Shown here piece after piece: positions 38,801 to 52,764 of a DNA stretch of 64,000 bases. Numbering within the stretch: position 1 is the first letter of the stretch; the number at the start of each line of letters is the position of its first letter. The stretch is taken from NCBI RefSeq assembly GCF_021155775.2, contig NC_060235.2, forward strand, positions 26,111,598 through 26,175,597. Reading direction: 5' to 3'. The position numbers were made by a program, and so were the translations under genes. The notes under the pieces were generated by a model. It made no database searches and was not told the DNA's origin. It worked only from the letters and a program-made list of their open reading frames with translations. Source of the DNA: Neodiprion pinetum (lineage: Eukaryota > Arthropoda > Insecta > Hymenoptera > Diprionidae).

Positions 38801-41499
38801 GATATTTTTAATACCTATTTTATTAGTTTGCTTGTGTCAGATTATAAAAATCGCGTAAAGCAAAGAGGAATATCAAAATAAGAGAAAAAAAAAAAAATAT
38901 AGTGCATTACAACAAAATGAAAAACTGCTCTATTTTGCATCGCATTCTTATTAATTCAACCTCCTACTTCAGGTTTGGTTTTTCAGATACTGGGACGTAT
39001 GAAAACATTCAAAAACTGAAGATGCTGATGTCAAAATTCACTCACAATCGGTTTCCTTTAACTACTCAACATCCAAAGTGCGATATTTGAAATCCGTTCC
39101 ATCACGGTTTTAGTTTATAATTGAAAAAAAGTGGTCTTCACTATTTCCTCGACAAGTGACACTCATAATGCTTGACATAATATGTACAACGATAAAGTGC
39201 TTCATAATACTCGAGGCATTCGATAAAATTTGTTCATGCTAAGAAATTTTGTTGCTACCAAATCTGTCGCATTGACTATCCAAACTTACCACAACGTTAC
39301 CATTTTCCTGATTGAGATTTTTTAATTGAAACATTTGAAGTGACCAATCTCTGATATTTTTTTTAAATCCAATTCTATCATTTCTAGGCTCATTTTTTTC
39401 ACTGACAAGATACACACAAATTGTCTGAAAAGAAAACGTATCGTAGTATATTTATAAAGCTCAAATGTAATCGTTGTCAAACATTCGTTGTACCCTATTG
39501 CCAAAAATTTATTCTCCTTGACAATTTGTAAAAATTTTCTTAGGCAATCTTCGGATATTTCGTCAGTGATAAAAATGATCCCTGAAACATTGGAACCGGT
39601 TAAAAAACAGCAAAGCTCGATCATTTAGAAGGTTCGAATTACGAAACCTTTTCTCCTCACTGCAGATTTTTCTAAGCGTTTGCTTCTCTCCGCTTCCCAA
39701 CTTTCGATTCATTGTCAGACCGTCCGGCCGATTCATTCCCAAAGCTTCCAATTTCTTTTCCGTCTACCCGTATCCGGCACCCGCTATAAACGCAAAGAGT
39801 CACGGTGCACAAGGCGAGCGGTCACGCTCGACTTCTCACTTTCACCTCCCACGCGTGTCAGCGGCAAGGATACACTTTATGCTGCCGGGGAATAGGAGTG
39901 TACGAGTAGGTTCGCCATGCCAGGTAGCCACGGGAAGTCTCCGTGTACCAACTGCCCGAGAACTCCGTCGGCTCTGAAAGAAGCTCAGGGTCACTCGAGA
40001 GCCAAGGCAGCCTTAATTCCGGGCGTTTGAGTCACTCACTTTCACCTCTGCATTGTGAGGATCCGGATTGGTCGTCGACCCTTTGTTTTTACGCTTGAAT
40101 CAACTCGGGGGACCCTGATTAGAATCCATTCTTAGCCCCCTTGAGCCAACGCCTGCAGTTTCAACTGCATTGGTCGCTTTCTTCTTTCACCTTTTGTTGA
40201 AAATGAATTATTATCAAATTTTCAATCTATTGTTTACGGATAAATTTCAAACTTACCACCGAATAGCAATTTTTTAGTAAATTGAGAAAAAATATGACCT
40301 GTTCAATTGAGAGAGAAAAAGAGAAGTCAAACTCGTTGAATCGTCGTTACTTTTTTCTTCATTCCACATAGTATAGTTGTAGAATTAAATGAAAATTGAT
40401 TAGTTTGAAAAAAGAACCTCCTCCGGGTGCTCTCTTATTTTTCTTTCTTCAACTCGCTGCAAGTGGATTGCGCTGGATTCTCTGTAAATGGAACGAAACC
40501 GCAGTCAACAAGGAATTCGCATGTCTCGACACGTGTAATGGGACACTTCGAGACTGCGCGAACAATTTTTATTAACGTCCTCGAGAGAAATTTTGTTTCG
40601 GCATAGATTCAACTGTTTCAGACTTGTCACAGGCTGAGTTTCTGGGGAGGAGAAGAAAATTTGCGTTACGAGATTCCGTAAAACCGAAACGATACATTTA
40701 AAAGAAATTTCCTTAGGTGATCGTTCATCGGCGTTTCAGCGAATTCCGGGTTTCGCAATTTATGATGTTTTTGAAAAACTATTCAAAACGATCCTTCCTT
40801 TGAAATACATCCATACCTTTCATATATTTGCTTCGATACTTCCGATTTTTTTGATTGGCATCAAATTTTCAGAACAATGTAGTTTCGATGGAAACTTTGA
40901 AGGAAATCGGCTAATTTTTTTTTAAATACCTATGACTACAGGGAAGACGTAAATCTAATTTCAGATTTTTCGAAGCACTATTAAGGCGGGGGAAAAAAAA
41001 AAGAATGTAGTGAGCTCGAATTCCCATGTTATTTAAATGGGAAATTTCACTGCCTTGGAGGCAGTTCTTAGAGTTCACCTACAGGCTTCAAGTTTTGCGT
41101 ACATTTTTTTTTGATTTTTTCGCAAACGTTTTCCGCCTTGTCCTCAGAAATTTTCGAAAACACCCTAAATAAGGTCCCCCCTAACGCGCATCGAGTATTT
41201 TTCAATTCATTACTTTCGTAAGCTACGAATTCTGTTGGCTAATTCGTATACACAAAATAATGGAATAACAAACAATCGCTTACACGTTCGAAAAACCAGT
41301 AGATTTGCCGCAACACTGTTTTCAACAGAGTTCTACAAACAGATTTTCGTCTTTTTCAGTAGTGAATTCAAAATTGTGATTCATCGATAATAAACCATAT
41401 AGGTGTAATTTGATTAAATTGGACACTCAAATATGCCAACCTGACGACAAAAAAGTATTAAAGAGAATTGGTGAAGTCTTCTGAATAAGATTAGTCATC

Positions 41500-41562
41500 G
41501 TAGAATGAAGTTGTACGAATCTACTAGATTTTCAATAATTTTGAAGCGATTTTAAATGGAAT
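41500..41562 (-). repeat. Dispersed repeat family R3, partial copy
   Basis: In reverse complement it reads 'tttaaaatcgcttcaaa ... gaaaatctagtagattcg ... ttcattctacga', matching 48024-48104 and the arms at 60.5-60.9 kb. It lies directly next to R1 copy C. Confidence 0.6.
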
Positions 41563-41571
41563 TTATAATAT

Positions 41572-41716
41572 TATTCCAGTGTTTCCTATTACAGTGTTAT
41601 CAGACAAGCTTTCGTAGTTAACGATTATAATAAATTGATAAACACTGACAATAAATGAGACCATCTCGTGCAAGCAAAATAAATAAAAGAGGCGATACTC
41701 GGCCAATCAACCTCTT
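41572..41716 (+). repeat. Dispersed repeat family R1, copy C
   Basis: The most diverged R1 copy, aligning from 'attattccagtgttt' to 'ggccaatcaacctctttaa'. Confidence 0.55.
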
Positions 41717-44700
41717 TAAAAATCATTTTCAAAGTGTTCAAGCGTGTCGCGGGTTCCTCGAGCATCATGGATCTACATTTACAATGACGCTGTTAATCCG
41801 CACGCGAGGGTATATAAATACAACGTACCCAACGTATACCTACATTGCGACGTGGCCCAGATCGAGACGATCGCACCAACGACGGTATGTCCACCAATTA
41901 ACGCCAAGTATGTACAATACAACACATACATACATCAAAGTGGCAGCCGGTTCGAGTCTGGGAGAATGATACGTTGGAAGTTCGAGGTTCTCCTCGTCGT
42001 TAATTTTCTGCGAGATGTTTGAGTGGCGAAAATGTATGGCTGGCATTCTGTCTGTGTGCGCAGGATACATGCATATACAGTCAGGATCGTTATCCTGTGA
42101 TAGTCAAGATAATACCTGCACGATACAATGGCTGCAGGGCTTTCAGCTGCTGGATCATCGTTTCGAGTTCTACCTACAGAGCTTTATTATTAATGAGTCT
42201 ACTCATCTTTAATGGCAGCATTGGCACATGGACGGGTCTGTCGGAACTGAGCGTACATTTGCTGATTATTTCAAGTATGAGACACACGGTAAACGATCGT
42301 TTGGAGTACATCGAAAATGACAAGGTTCTACTTTAAATTAAAGAATCTCACAAGGAGTAAAATAAGGGATGACTTTTGCCCACACCGTACAAAATTTTCC
42401 GACGAAAGTTTTTTTTTTTTTGCCTGCAGTCCGCGTTTTTTTCATTTCATTCATGTACATTAAGACAATAATCATTTATTTATTCGGATCCGATTTTGTT
42501 AAGGGTTAGATTTTCTGTACTTTTCGAGATGAGTTATGGATCATATTTTTCAATGCCATAAAAATTTGTTTTTTGGGAAAAAATATCTAATAGACAGAAT
42601 GATTTTTTTTTTTTGCCTAGTCGAATGACAAACGAGAATAAGGCGTGTCAATTTGCTTGGCTTTGGATTTTACTTTGTTTGAAAATTATTAAAGTGGCTA
42701 ATTCCTAAAATTAGATCTTTGATTTGATTAACACAAATTCATAGAGTTTCAAAAGAATATGCCAAATTGTCGTGTTTTTATTTCGCGTTTCAGAAGGTTA
42801 CATCTTTTGCTTGTAAAAATAGTTATTCAAATTTACGTACAGATTACCGCAACGTTGCATTTGCTGGCGTATTTTTTCCTCTCTTTTCCGCAGATCCTGC
42901 AAAACTGTTTGCACTCGCCGTGGTAAATCTGAAATTCAAATTTTCCCACCATCCTGCATCTAGTAAGCTAAAGCTGTATAATAAATACACTGAGAATTAG
43001 TATGAAAAATTTCTATTTACACTGTACCGCCGGCAGTATGTTCCATACATAGCACCTAGAAGAATGCTTGAGGCAACTGAAATTTAAGTCACATCTGTAT
43101 GAACCCACTAAAAGTTTCGTGACAGAAAAAAATTTAACACAATCGCAACAAACCTTTTCTCGTAGGTAAATTTAACTAAAGTGGTACAATGAACACAAAT
43201 TTCTAAGATTGAAAAAATTTCATTGATTTAAGTAAACAATATTTGTGTATAATAGATACAATTTCTATAACAGTAGGCTCACTTGTAATTGAACGATTTA
43301 ATTGCTCACGACACTTCATTTCTCTTTACACGAAAAGAGTAAAAAATACTCGAGTTGAAATTCTAAAACTCGTTTGAACTTTCTAACCCTTTATTCTTTT
43401 TTAGCTCAGCTATGCCGACTCGAATTTAGGTCTCATTTATATCTTCCAGATTCTCATAACTCAGTTTTACTCAATAGATCCTCGAATATGCGAAACTCCT
43501 GAAGAGAAAACTTCAAGCTATTATCGACCTCTAAAACTATCTGGAGTACTGAAACTTCAGGCTTCTGAAGATCGAATGAATCTCAATTTCGGTTCTCATT
43601 AAATGGGAAATTTTTTATTCAGAATTCACGTAAGTCTAGAAAACTTTGAGATTTTCCCAAGGTCCGAACGAGGTCTAAAATTTCGTCTCCGTCCATCTAT
43701 TGGATAATTCCGCGATCGGAACGAGACCTCAGCGCACTTTCTACGCGGAATAGCACGTGGGACGTTTTATTGACCGATACCTTCGAAGGCCTTGCCCGGT
43801 AAGGAATTCGTGGCGTTCTTGACCCTGGCGTATAAAGGTACAAGAAACTCCGAAATACAGTCGGTTCCGCGGTCGCTACGTTGTCCGTTATGGGGCATTC
43901 GTATACCTATACGCCGAAGGCAGATACACCCAAAATATCAAACTACTTTCTATACTCACGATCGGCGATCGCCTTTTACCGTTAGCCTAGGTGTGCGGAT
44001 ACGCAGCGTAGCTTCGCGGATCTTCGGGCCAGTCTCACACTGCCATGGCTAGTAGATACGCCAATTTGCGAACGCTGACGCGTTCATCACAGCTGATTAG
44101 CATATAGGCACACTGACACACTAAGATCACCAATCGATACCCCTTGCCTCTTTTTTTTTTTTTTCTTTTTCTTGACACTACATTTTCGACCGTCCCTCTG
44201 TCACCACGTGCTGTCACCCAACTGACCTTCATTACGACTGTAATCATTCGACATTAGGATTTACTTTACTAACAACAGTTACGCCGCTTGCGGCGTGCGG
44301 GTTCTTTTGCAAATTCCGAAGAAGCTGGGCAGCCAAAGTTGTTATACGCTCATTTGAAATTATTCATGGGATATAATGTTCTTTGTAGAAGAAGAAAACG
44401 ATCCAGGCTTACGTACGCGAATTTTACAGCGGAACACAAATTGGAACGAGAAACAGAAAGGAGACACCGTTGATGCTGCAACTTCACACGGTACTAACCG
44501 AACCGGATTTCACAGGTTAAATTCTCAATTTTCAGGCTTTCGTCGAAGGTGAAATCATGACCAAAATATTCTTGCCATAATTTTTTTTCCCGTCAAACGG
44601 TGCGCGATGATCCGTGAATGTTGGAAATTTCCGTACAGCAGAAATAAAATCGCTAGTGACGCAATGGCGGCCATGTTGGTCTTGCAACGGTGTTTAGGTC

Positions 44701-46740
44701 AAGTTAACAAGTCCGATATCGTGTTGGAGATTTTTGACTTCTTGGTTTAGTTTACAATCGACCTATGTTAAATAATCAGACTTTTAATCACCAACACCTC
44801 GCTAAAAATATAACAAAAACTGTTTTGACCTCGAAAAATAATTTTGACGTTGATAATATGAATACTTGACAAATAATAATTACAAATCTTTGCATTTACC
44901 AGAGAAGAAAGACGGAAACTTTGCATTGACTTGCACAATTTAGACCATTAAAATGCCCGATTCAATTATTGTTTTATAGCATGGCCGGCATCCATCGACG
45001 TTTGTTTTGAAATTAACGCATCTATAAATTTCCGACCTAGTTTGACCCGTTAAGTTATTTGCGAGTTTCAATCGCTTCCAGTAGACCGTAAACCGCCTTC
45101 GGGATTTTATTTATTTTTTTTGCTCAAAGTAAATTCTCCACATTCCGTAGTGAGAATGTCACTTGACACAAGTAGGTTTGTTGGCCTGTTTCGAATGCTG
45201 GTTAAAACGTGCTCGAATTTTCCCAGATTTTCCTCACACAAGTCCATGAATGTAACAATATATACGTATACATTATAAATAGTATTTTACGTACTTTTAT
45301 AATGTGTCACGTAAGATCTGGAACGTCGATGCCATTTCTCTTGTAAGAGTCGAAAGGATAGTTTATTTTCTATAACGACGTTGAAGATGAGCCAGTGTGT
45401 TTCCAGAAGATAGGAACCAACGATGCACAACTTGAGATTATCCGTTCCGGGAGAAACTCAACCAAGGTCGAAGAGACGTTCATTCGGTTATCTGCGTTTA
45501 TTGTTTTTATCATCCGACGACCGCATTTAGTTGTTTTATAAAATGAACCAGATTCACTATATTCTTTTCTTATTCCCAGCTCATATGTTAAAAATTCTCA
45601 ACAGACAATATTACGTTTAACTCGATTCATTCAATTAAGCAACGTTTGACTCAAATAAGGCTTGCACTGCTCTCAAATTTAAAAATCGAATTTTTATCCG
45701 ACTAAATTCAGACCAGTTACATGATTCGCATGATTTACTTAACCTACTCACTAATTTTCTTCACCGTAATAAATATATGAAATATTCAATGGACTGGAAA
45801 AAATATTCATTCGATTAAAAAATGTCACGTTGCAGCGTTGTTTGAATCGACGTCAATTTAAATAAATCCGAATCGAACAAATTATCGAATCTTTATATTT
45901 TTGACCAGACGAAGTTTGGAATGTTTATAATTTAATACAACGAATAAAATGATGCGTTTCCACGCGTTTTTTTTTCTAAACTTTCATTCATATTCGAGTT
46001 GGGCTGCTTGCGCGATGGATAGTTACTATGAATTGATTGACCTGAAAAGAACGGAAAACAAAAAGAAGCAGAACGACGATACAGGCGTGACAGATGACTC
46101 GTGGCCGACGCCCACGCCTGTATTGTCATTCGCAACAAATGAATAATAACGCACCCGATGAAAATGTGCTACCTGCCCAACGGCCACAACATGCGGTGTA
46201 TACGTATACTTATAATTTGTTATTGTAATTTGGTGGGTGCGGAACGGTTTTAAAATTGAAAAAAAGTATGTCATCTTCTGTCAGCGATCGGATCGACGCC
46301 GATAGAATTCCTAGGCGTCTTCCGTACCATCTTTTAAGCTGTTTAGAATTCGTTCGGGAGCTGCAGGTGGGTACCGTTTTTTTCGTTTTCTTTTTTTTTT
46401 TCTTTTTATTGTCAAAACAAATTCTTCGGCGTGCCCGACTGGCTCTCGACTCTTCTTTGTATCCGAGATTTCGTTATTATATACGCCTCGGTTATTGCAT
46501 GTACAGTACTGCCTGGTATATGGCGAAATACATACGTATGAGAAGCATAAAAATAAAAAGACCGATCTGTGTCACACAATTTTCACTGCATTGGCTATGG
46601 ACTTGATTTTACCTTGGGAAAGGCGTTACGCAGCGCAAATACGTCGCCGTGTTACTTTTACACCCGTTTTTTTATACATGCATGACCGAGGTTTTCTTTC
46701 TCATCACACTTGCGTATTTAAATTTGAGTCGTGAAAAAGA

Positions 46741-46743
<3 letters not shown>
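41717..46743. other. Gene-poor stretch
   Basis: No recognisable gene. GC-richer patches at 41.75-42.1 and 43.7-44.2 kb carry overlapping open frames of up to 105 codons on both strands. None has a recognisable motif, and several frames read the same DNA, so I treat them as chance. Confidence 0.55.

Positions 46744-46810
<67 letters not shown>
46744..46810 (+). repeat. (GA)n microsatellite
   Basis: A nearly perfect GA tract of 67 bases, the longest dinucleotide repeat in the window. It creates false RERERE and SLSLSL frames on the two strands. Confidence 0.95.
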
Positions 46811-46813
<3 letters not shown>

Positions 46814-49737
46814 TACATTAAGTCTCCCGTAATCGCTGAAATCGAGTTCATAGTCGCGAATTCTTAGGTCGAAAGAAATTTGTACCCGTACAAAAAATGT
46901 CACCCGTGTTTTAATAATTCGACGAATTGATAGTGAATAAAGGACACAAACTCTTCCGCTGATGATAATTGCTTGAACCAACGACAAAAAATAATCATAC
47001 TGTTCGAAAGGCAACTTTCAACGCTGAATACAAAATTTATTTCGTGAAATTCATGTTTCATAAACCTTTCAAGATACTTTTGAGTTAAAAATAGTTTTAA
47101 TGTTTCTCAAAAAAAATCTTCGGGGGGTGTAAATAATATTTTATAAGCATGTAAATTAGTGTTGATTTTTTTTTTTTCTTTTTGACATCTAAAATAAATT
47201 TGGAATAGTTTTCCAGTATATCAGCAAAGAATTTTGCTGAATAATATGTTTGATAGCAGTATGTGAAAAAGTATCAGGCGACTTTTACCACACTAGCAGA
47301 ATTATCGATACTTTTACGATTCTTAGAAACCTCTTTGTAATGTTCAATAATTGTCGCCATAACAAGGTTTCCAATTTTATGAAAATCTAGAGAAAGTTCA
47401 TGCATGCTCTGCCTTATATTGAGCAAATGAATTTTCTCTCTGAAAGACGTGTTGCAATCGTTTCCAAAATATCGCCCAGGAAATTTCCGAGTGAATGAAA
47501 TGACCGTTCAATATAATTGATCATATTATAAGATCGTAGATTATCGATCCTTTCTTTGATTCAAAATACAAGGTAACAATATTTGGTTAGAAGGATGTTT
47601 AGGAAATAGAAAACGCACAATGAGACTTCGAATTCCAAATACATTGATTTGAAATGAAATCGTTCCGTATGCTAGCCCTGATTACAAACGCCTGTAACGT
47701 ATGTACAAGCATATAGCCCATTCCGTGCATAGCGGCCTAGATAATTAATCGTCGTTTTCCTTTATAGGAATTGAATCGGAGTTTGAGTACTTCTGTCGAG
47801 TTTCACCATTGGCTGTGAAGTTCTCCGAATAACCTGGAGGAAAATGGCGCTTGCACATCGTCGAGGCTGTTGGCCAAAAATCTGTACATTTTATTAATTT
47901 AATTGAAAGATAGTCGTGCATCGCGTATTTTATTTATTTATAAACTCGTTACTAAGTATTCATCAAATCAAAATCTTTTCATAGATAAAAAAATTGACAA
48001 TTTCAACTAAAATGATAAACAAAAGATTAGATATCGATGCTCACTTTTAAATCGCTTCAAATTGTTAAAAATCTAGCAGATTCGTTCGATTTCACTCTAC
48101 GAATTCATATTGAATTACAATAGCTACGTCGATGCAAGCGAATCGCGCCAGTATGTTTACAGCATCGTATAGTAAGTATAAATATTCAAACCTTTGGAGG
48201 GGATGAAATTCATCCTCGATAATTGAAATTTGTTTGGTCTATCGATTGCAACTGACTAACGGTGTTAGTTATAAAACCGCTTCAAAAGCCAAAGTTTTCG
48301 TACTTTTCACGACAAAGTATAATATGATCGTGAGAAATCGCATGTTACTAATCAAAAAAATTAATATCTCGACGGTGACTTTCACCCCTTAAAAATGAGA
48401 TTCCAGAAAAAACAAACAAATACGTGTCAATTGTTTTGACCCACTCTACGATCCCTTGCCAAAAAGCATTCTTTTCTACTTTCAGGCTTTATGAGCGAAA
48501 AGCTCGGCCTCTTCGTCATCGCGTTATTCTTTCACCGACTTCTTCGACCCGGCACTTTTACGTTCTTCACGTCTTGTATAACCCGGCTAATGTATCCGGA
48601 TATAGGAGGACGTCGGATCGCCTAGGTGGTTCGGTGTTGCGTAACCTTGCGTCTCGCGGGGCAATCGAGTCGAGGAAGGTGTCACGCCGGATGTACAATG
48701 CCTGCCGCATCACGCAAGATCCGCGAGAAAGTCGGTTTCTTTAGGCGCATGAATGGCCCGTGGTGACGTCAAGCCTCGAGGTGCGGGGGAATAATGTATG
48801 GACAGGGTATGCGGCTGCATTGTAATTAGACATTTTTCCTCCCCGACATTCCATGCATCGAACGTCGGCGGTCCACCGCCGGTTCGATTTACACCGAGAC
48901 CGGAAGTCGGGTATATCCGCTATGCGCTTTCTTCGATTACAATCCGTTTTCTTACCCCCGATATCTCGACTCTCAATTTGCACATGGTCTGGTCTGGTAC
49001 ACACATTCCGCTACATCAAGCGTGACGCGGAATTTATGGTGAACTAGTTTTTTACCCATTCTTTTTACACGTGTTTCTTTCACAGTCTCCCGCGTTTCAT
49101 TCAATGTCGATCTAGACTGTTTTTCACCTTTATTTATTGCATCAAGATCGATATTGCGAGACCGCTTTCAACCCTGAATTCCGATTTCTCAGGCTGACTT
49201 GGTTCGAATTATTATTTTTGCAATTTTTCTGATATATTCGTGACTTCTCACGCATCCAAAACTGTAGAAAAAATTCTAGGTGAAAGTGTTAATTTTCAAA
49301 GTTATGATACCATTGTTAGGCCTTATTGTAAAAACGGATTATATTCATTCGTTTTCAATCATTCCTTTTTATTTTGTTAGTGAAACGGTCATTTCAGACA
49401 AGCATGTTGTGTGGACGTAAATTTTTGGCATGAATCTTCGAGAACACGCAAACAATTTTTTTTTTAATATTTGACCTACGATGAAAATAAATTGAATATA
49501 TTATCGTGTGAAAATTGAGAAGCGTTTTTCTTCACAGCCCTTCTAATACAAATGAAATTGTTCAAATGTATTTATTGTTACTGACAGCCCTTTTTGTGTT
49601 CTTTTTGTAGAATGTAAGAAAGAAAACGAAATCACGTGTAATTAAGCACTGTGACTATATTATTCTTTGACGCATTGAGATTGAATTTTGCAAAATTACA
49701 ACACAGGTTCAAGAAACAAATTGTTTTGTTCAAGTCA
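46811..49737. other. Gene-poor stretch
   Basis: Apart from R3 at 48024-48104 I find nothing supported. A CpG-rich patch at 48.45-49.05 kb has overlapping open frames on both strands without splice sites or motifs. Confidence 0.55.
48024..48104 (+). repeat. Dispersed repeat family R3, single-arm copy
   Basis: 'gattagatatcgatgctcac' followed by 'tttaaatcgcttcaaattgt' and 'ttcgatttcactcta'. It matches the left arm of the foldback at 60507-60590. Confidence 0.65.
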
Positions 49738-50325
49738 ATATTTAAATAAATAAATTTTATTTCTATACGTCGAATAATAATCAAAATCTTCATTTATCGT
49801 ATATAAAGTTTGCGTTTGTCGTTTTTACGTTGATAAATAAGTCTTTAAGTTTTTGGTAGATAGCTAATATGGGGACCAGAATTCAGAAGGACAAGATAAA
49901 CGTTTTCACCAAGATGGGATGAACTTTGGACGATGTTATCAGAGGCAGTACAGTGAGAGCATGATGGGAAATTACGTTTGGGGTTTGATACAAAAAAAGT
50001 TCTTCCGAACATACAACAAATACGAAAACTATTCGTTTTTGAACTTTGTTTGTCAATTCTTTTACATTCGTAGTTTATTATTAATTATTATTTTTGAATA
50101 AAAAAGATTTAAGTGTGACGGTGTTTGATTAGTTGTTATTTAAAATAAACGTTTGCGAAAATAGGTCATTTTTCTTAAAATCCCAAATATTGTTCTAGTG
50201 TTTAAAAAAAAAAAAAACTTTATCATAATAAAACTGTTTTATTTTTTTTTTTCATCAGTTAGGTGGAAGAAATCAAAACTTGAAATCTACAACCCAGACT
50301 CGAAATTCGTGTTGACCGATTTTAT
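49738..50325 (+). repeat. Old inverted duplication, left arm
   Basis: Aligns along its length with the reverse complement of 51733-52243. Shared blocks: 'tatttaaataaat', 'cgaataataa.caaaat', 'ttacgttgat.a.taagtc', 'ggggtttgatacaa', 'ttgaactttgttt.tcaatt' and 'aacccagactc.aa'. The left arm has about 80 extra bases near 49880-49945. It contains a 45-codon frame (49964-50101, starting MGNYVWGLIQ, with a hydrophobic tail) that corresponds to a 44-codon frame in the other arm. Most codon differences change the amino acid, so protein function is doubtful. Confidence 0.8.
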
Positions 50326-51732
50326 CCAATGTCTACAATTTACGTTTAAAAATAATGTTTCACATCCTGAGAAATTATGCAGATACTATTCAAGAAAATA
50401 TAAAGGTGCCAAAGCGTATTTGAGAATGACTCCATTTGCTGAAACAGACCGATAGGAAAATTTTGAATTGCGCACAGGCCATGTTTTTACTCGGTAGAAA
50501 TCTGTTTCTTTTGTGCGAATAATTTTTGCCCGATTCATGAAAGTAAAAAAAAAAACAACAGGTGGTTATCCAGGACCAGTGAAATGTCGAATAAAAAAAA
50601 AAAAAAAAAACAAATTAACAACAGTACTTCAAGCTCGAAAATGTCCATCAATTCCATGTTGAGAAATACAGTTTGCGACACCCACGGAATGAACTCTCGT
50701 CACCGCCATGAATTCAAGTGATCGCGAAAGAAAGTAAAATTTGGGTTACAACAACTTTCCGTGTAACTGGAAACGTTCTGCAATCATGAAGGAGAAATTC
50801 AATTTTCAAAGACTCAGTCGATGTCTGTAGGCAAACGTGCGAGTCCAAACGACTGCATTTCTAGATTTTGGACGATATCGTAACGCGGTTCAAACCGCAC
50901 AAGATATACATATAGGAACGTCACAGTCGGGCAACTTTCACTGGCTGCACCGCGTCGTACGTGATATTTCCGGTCCAATACCGGAAACAGACTTGGCAAA
51001 AACCCGAGGTGGACAAAAATGACTCAACCCGCTCTGTTTACGTTCAGGCTTGGCCAGGTTGATTAATAAAAAAAGAAAGTTAATTTTTCTCTCAGTGGGT
51101 AAAATATTGACCGACTACCCTGACAGGATTAACAAGTCCCAGGATAATTTCTGCGTTCTTTCATCAATTTCTGCTGTTCTTTCTTGCGAACTGAGGTAAC
51201 TTTTTGAGATTACGTCAAGTCTCTTTTTCCTCGAATCACGGATATTGGACGCGGATGACAATTCGAGTCCGACTCAGACGGACAATTCTACTTCGACTTT
51301 GCCGTGTTTTTGGTGAAAGCTGTTGGTGTGGGAGGGGAAGGTATATAGACTGCGGTGTAGTCTCTTGGCTTCACAACGACCACCATCTCCAAAGTAGCAT
51401 CAAGCGACTTGTATTACCATTAACATAATATAGTACATATTTATTTATTTATTTATTTATATCATATTTTTAACTCGCCAAACGAGAATTCGTTGTATGT
51501 GCGATACTTTCCTAAACTAGATTACCAAGTTCCAAACCGAAAATATAAAATATATTTATTTGAAGTGACAGTGTGCAAGTGCCATAGGATTATTCTACCG
51601 TTCCAAAAAAGGTTCGTGAATTTACTCCAAGTTTATAACATCACATAATCTCGTCGATATTTCTACTAACATCAAATTGGCGGTGAATTTTGTGTTACGA
51701 ATGTGATAAAAGTGATGAGACTAGATAAAAAT
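50326..51732. other. Spacer between the arms of the inverted duplication
   Basis: About 1.4 kb with no recognisable gene. The frame at 50198-50455 starts in the left arm and is not conserved in the right arm. Confidence 0.6.
51440..51460 (+). repeat. (TTTA)n microsatellite
   Basis: About five TTTA units, with AT-rich flanks. Confidence 0.85.
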
Positions 51733-52243
51733 AACACCGGTCAACGCGAAATTTGAGTCTGGGTTATAGATTTCAAATTTTGATTTCTTCTACGAAACTG
51801 GTAAAAGAAAAAATAGTTTTACTAGATAAAGTTTGCTTTTGTAAAAACTAGATCGATATTTCGAATTTCAAGAAAAATGATATTATTTCTGAAACATTTA
51901 TTGTGAATAACAATTAATCAAACTTCAATTACGCATTTAAATCACTTTTGTTAAAAAATAATAATTAATAATAAACTGAAAAGGTAAAAGAATTGATAAA
52001 CAAAGTTCAAAACTGAACTTTTTTCGTACCTCTTGTATGTGTTCGTACGGACTCCTTGTATCAAACCCCAAGCGTAATCCCCCATCGTGCTCACTCTATA
52101 CTGCCACCTATATTAGCTATCAACCAAAAACTTGAAGGACTTACTCATCAACGTAAAAAAGAAGAAAGTCAACTTCGTAAGAAATAAATTGAAATTTTGG
52201 TTATTATTCGATGCACAGAATCAAAATTCATTTATTTAAATAT
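51733..52243 (-). repeat. Old inverted duplication, right arm
   Basis: Reverse-complement partner of 49738-50325. On the minus strand it has a 44-codon frame (52085 down to 51951, starting MGDYAWGLIQ and ending SLLLIIIF), the same length between indels as its partner. The frame is not recognised as any known family. Confidence 0.8.
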
Positions 52244-52720
52244 AAAACTACAAACAAAAAAAAAAAAAAGAATCAACTTTTGACTCGCGTAATTAGCTAT
52301 CACACAAAAATTTTTCCCTCACGAAAAGAATCGTCTTCTTATTACCTGCGGCTTTCATCGTTATTAACTCCCGCCGCAATTTATGAAGAGTTTGTCATTC
52401 AAAAATGAAAAAAATTTTCATCAGACAGAGATATGAATTAACACACATACCTAGGCAATGAAATTTTTTCACCAAATATGGTGAAAAAGCTGAATTTCAT
52501 CGGGTAATGCAGATCATTTATGAGGCTAGCGAAACTAACCGGACGATAAAAATCAATTGCGACGAAGCAATAAAAGTGCATACACGGGTATTTATGGCTT
52601 CGTAATATCGGAGTGCTAAATTGCACTCGTGATTGTGGATGTTATCTCCCTTCTCCCTCGACGGCAGTCAAGTGCCGAGCTGATATGTGGGGTAGCGAGT
52701 CAGTGTGTCAGCAGCGTCTG

Positions 52721-52764
52721 TTCTCTTTCTCTCTCCCTTTCTCCTCTCTCTCTCTCTCCTCTCC
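52721..52764 (+). repeat. CT-rich tract
   Basis: Pyrimidine-rich run with about seven uninterrupted TC units. Low complexity. Confidence 0.85.

Larger units (their letters stand above)
34346..41499. other. Gene-poor stretch
   Basis: No supported coding region. GC-richer patches at 35.5-35.7 and 39.65-40.2 kb hold short open frames without splice support. The T-rich runs are simple sequence. Confidence 0.6.

Noticed and set aside
41945..41970. 'ggttcgagtctggg' resembling a tRNA B box
   Set aside because: The flanks do not form a T-stem or cloverleaf.
46718..47014. Frames encoding long RERERE or SLSLSL stretches (also near 25.1 and 58.5 kb)
   Set aside because: They are translations of GA/CT microsatellites.
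50198..50455. 85-codon frame with a hydrophobic start in the inverted duplication
   Set aside because: The homologous arm has frameshifts and stops at the matching place, so the frame is not conserved.
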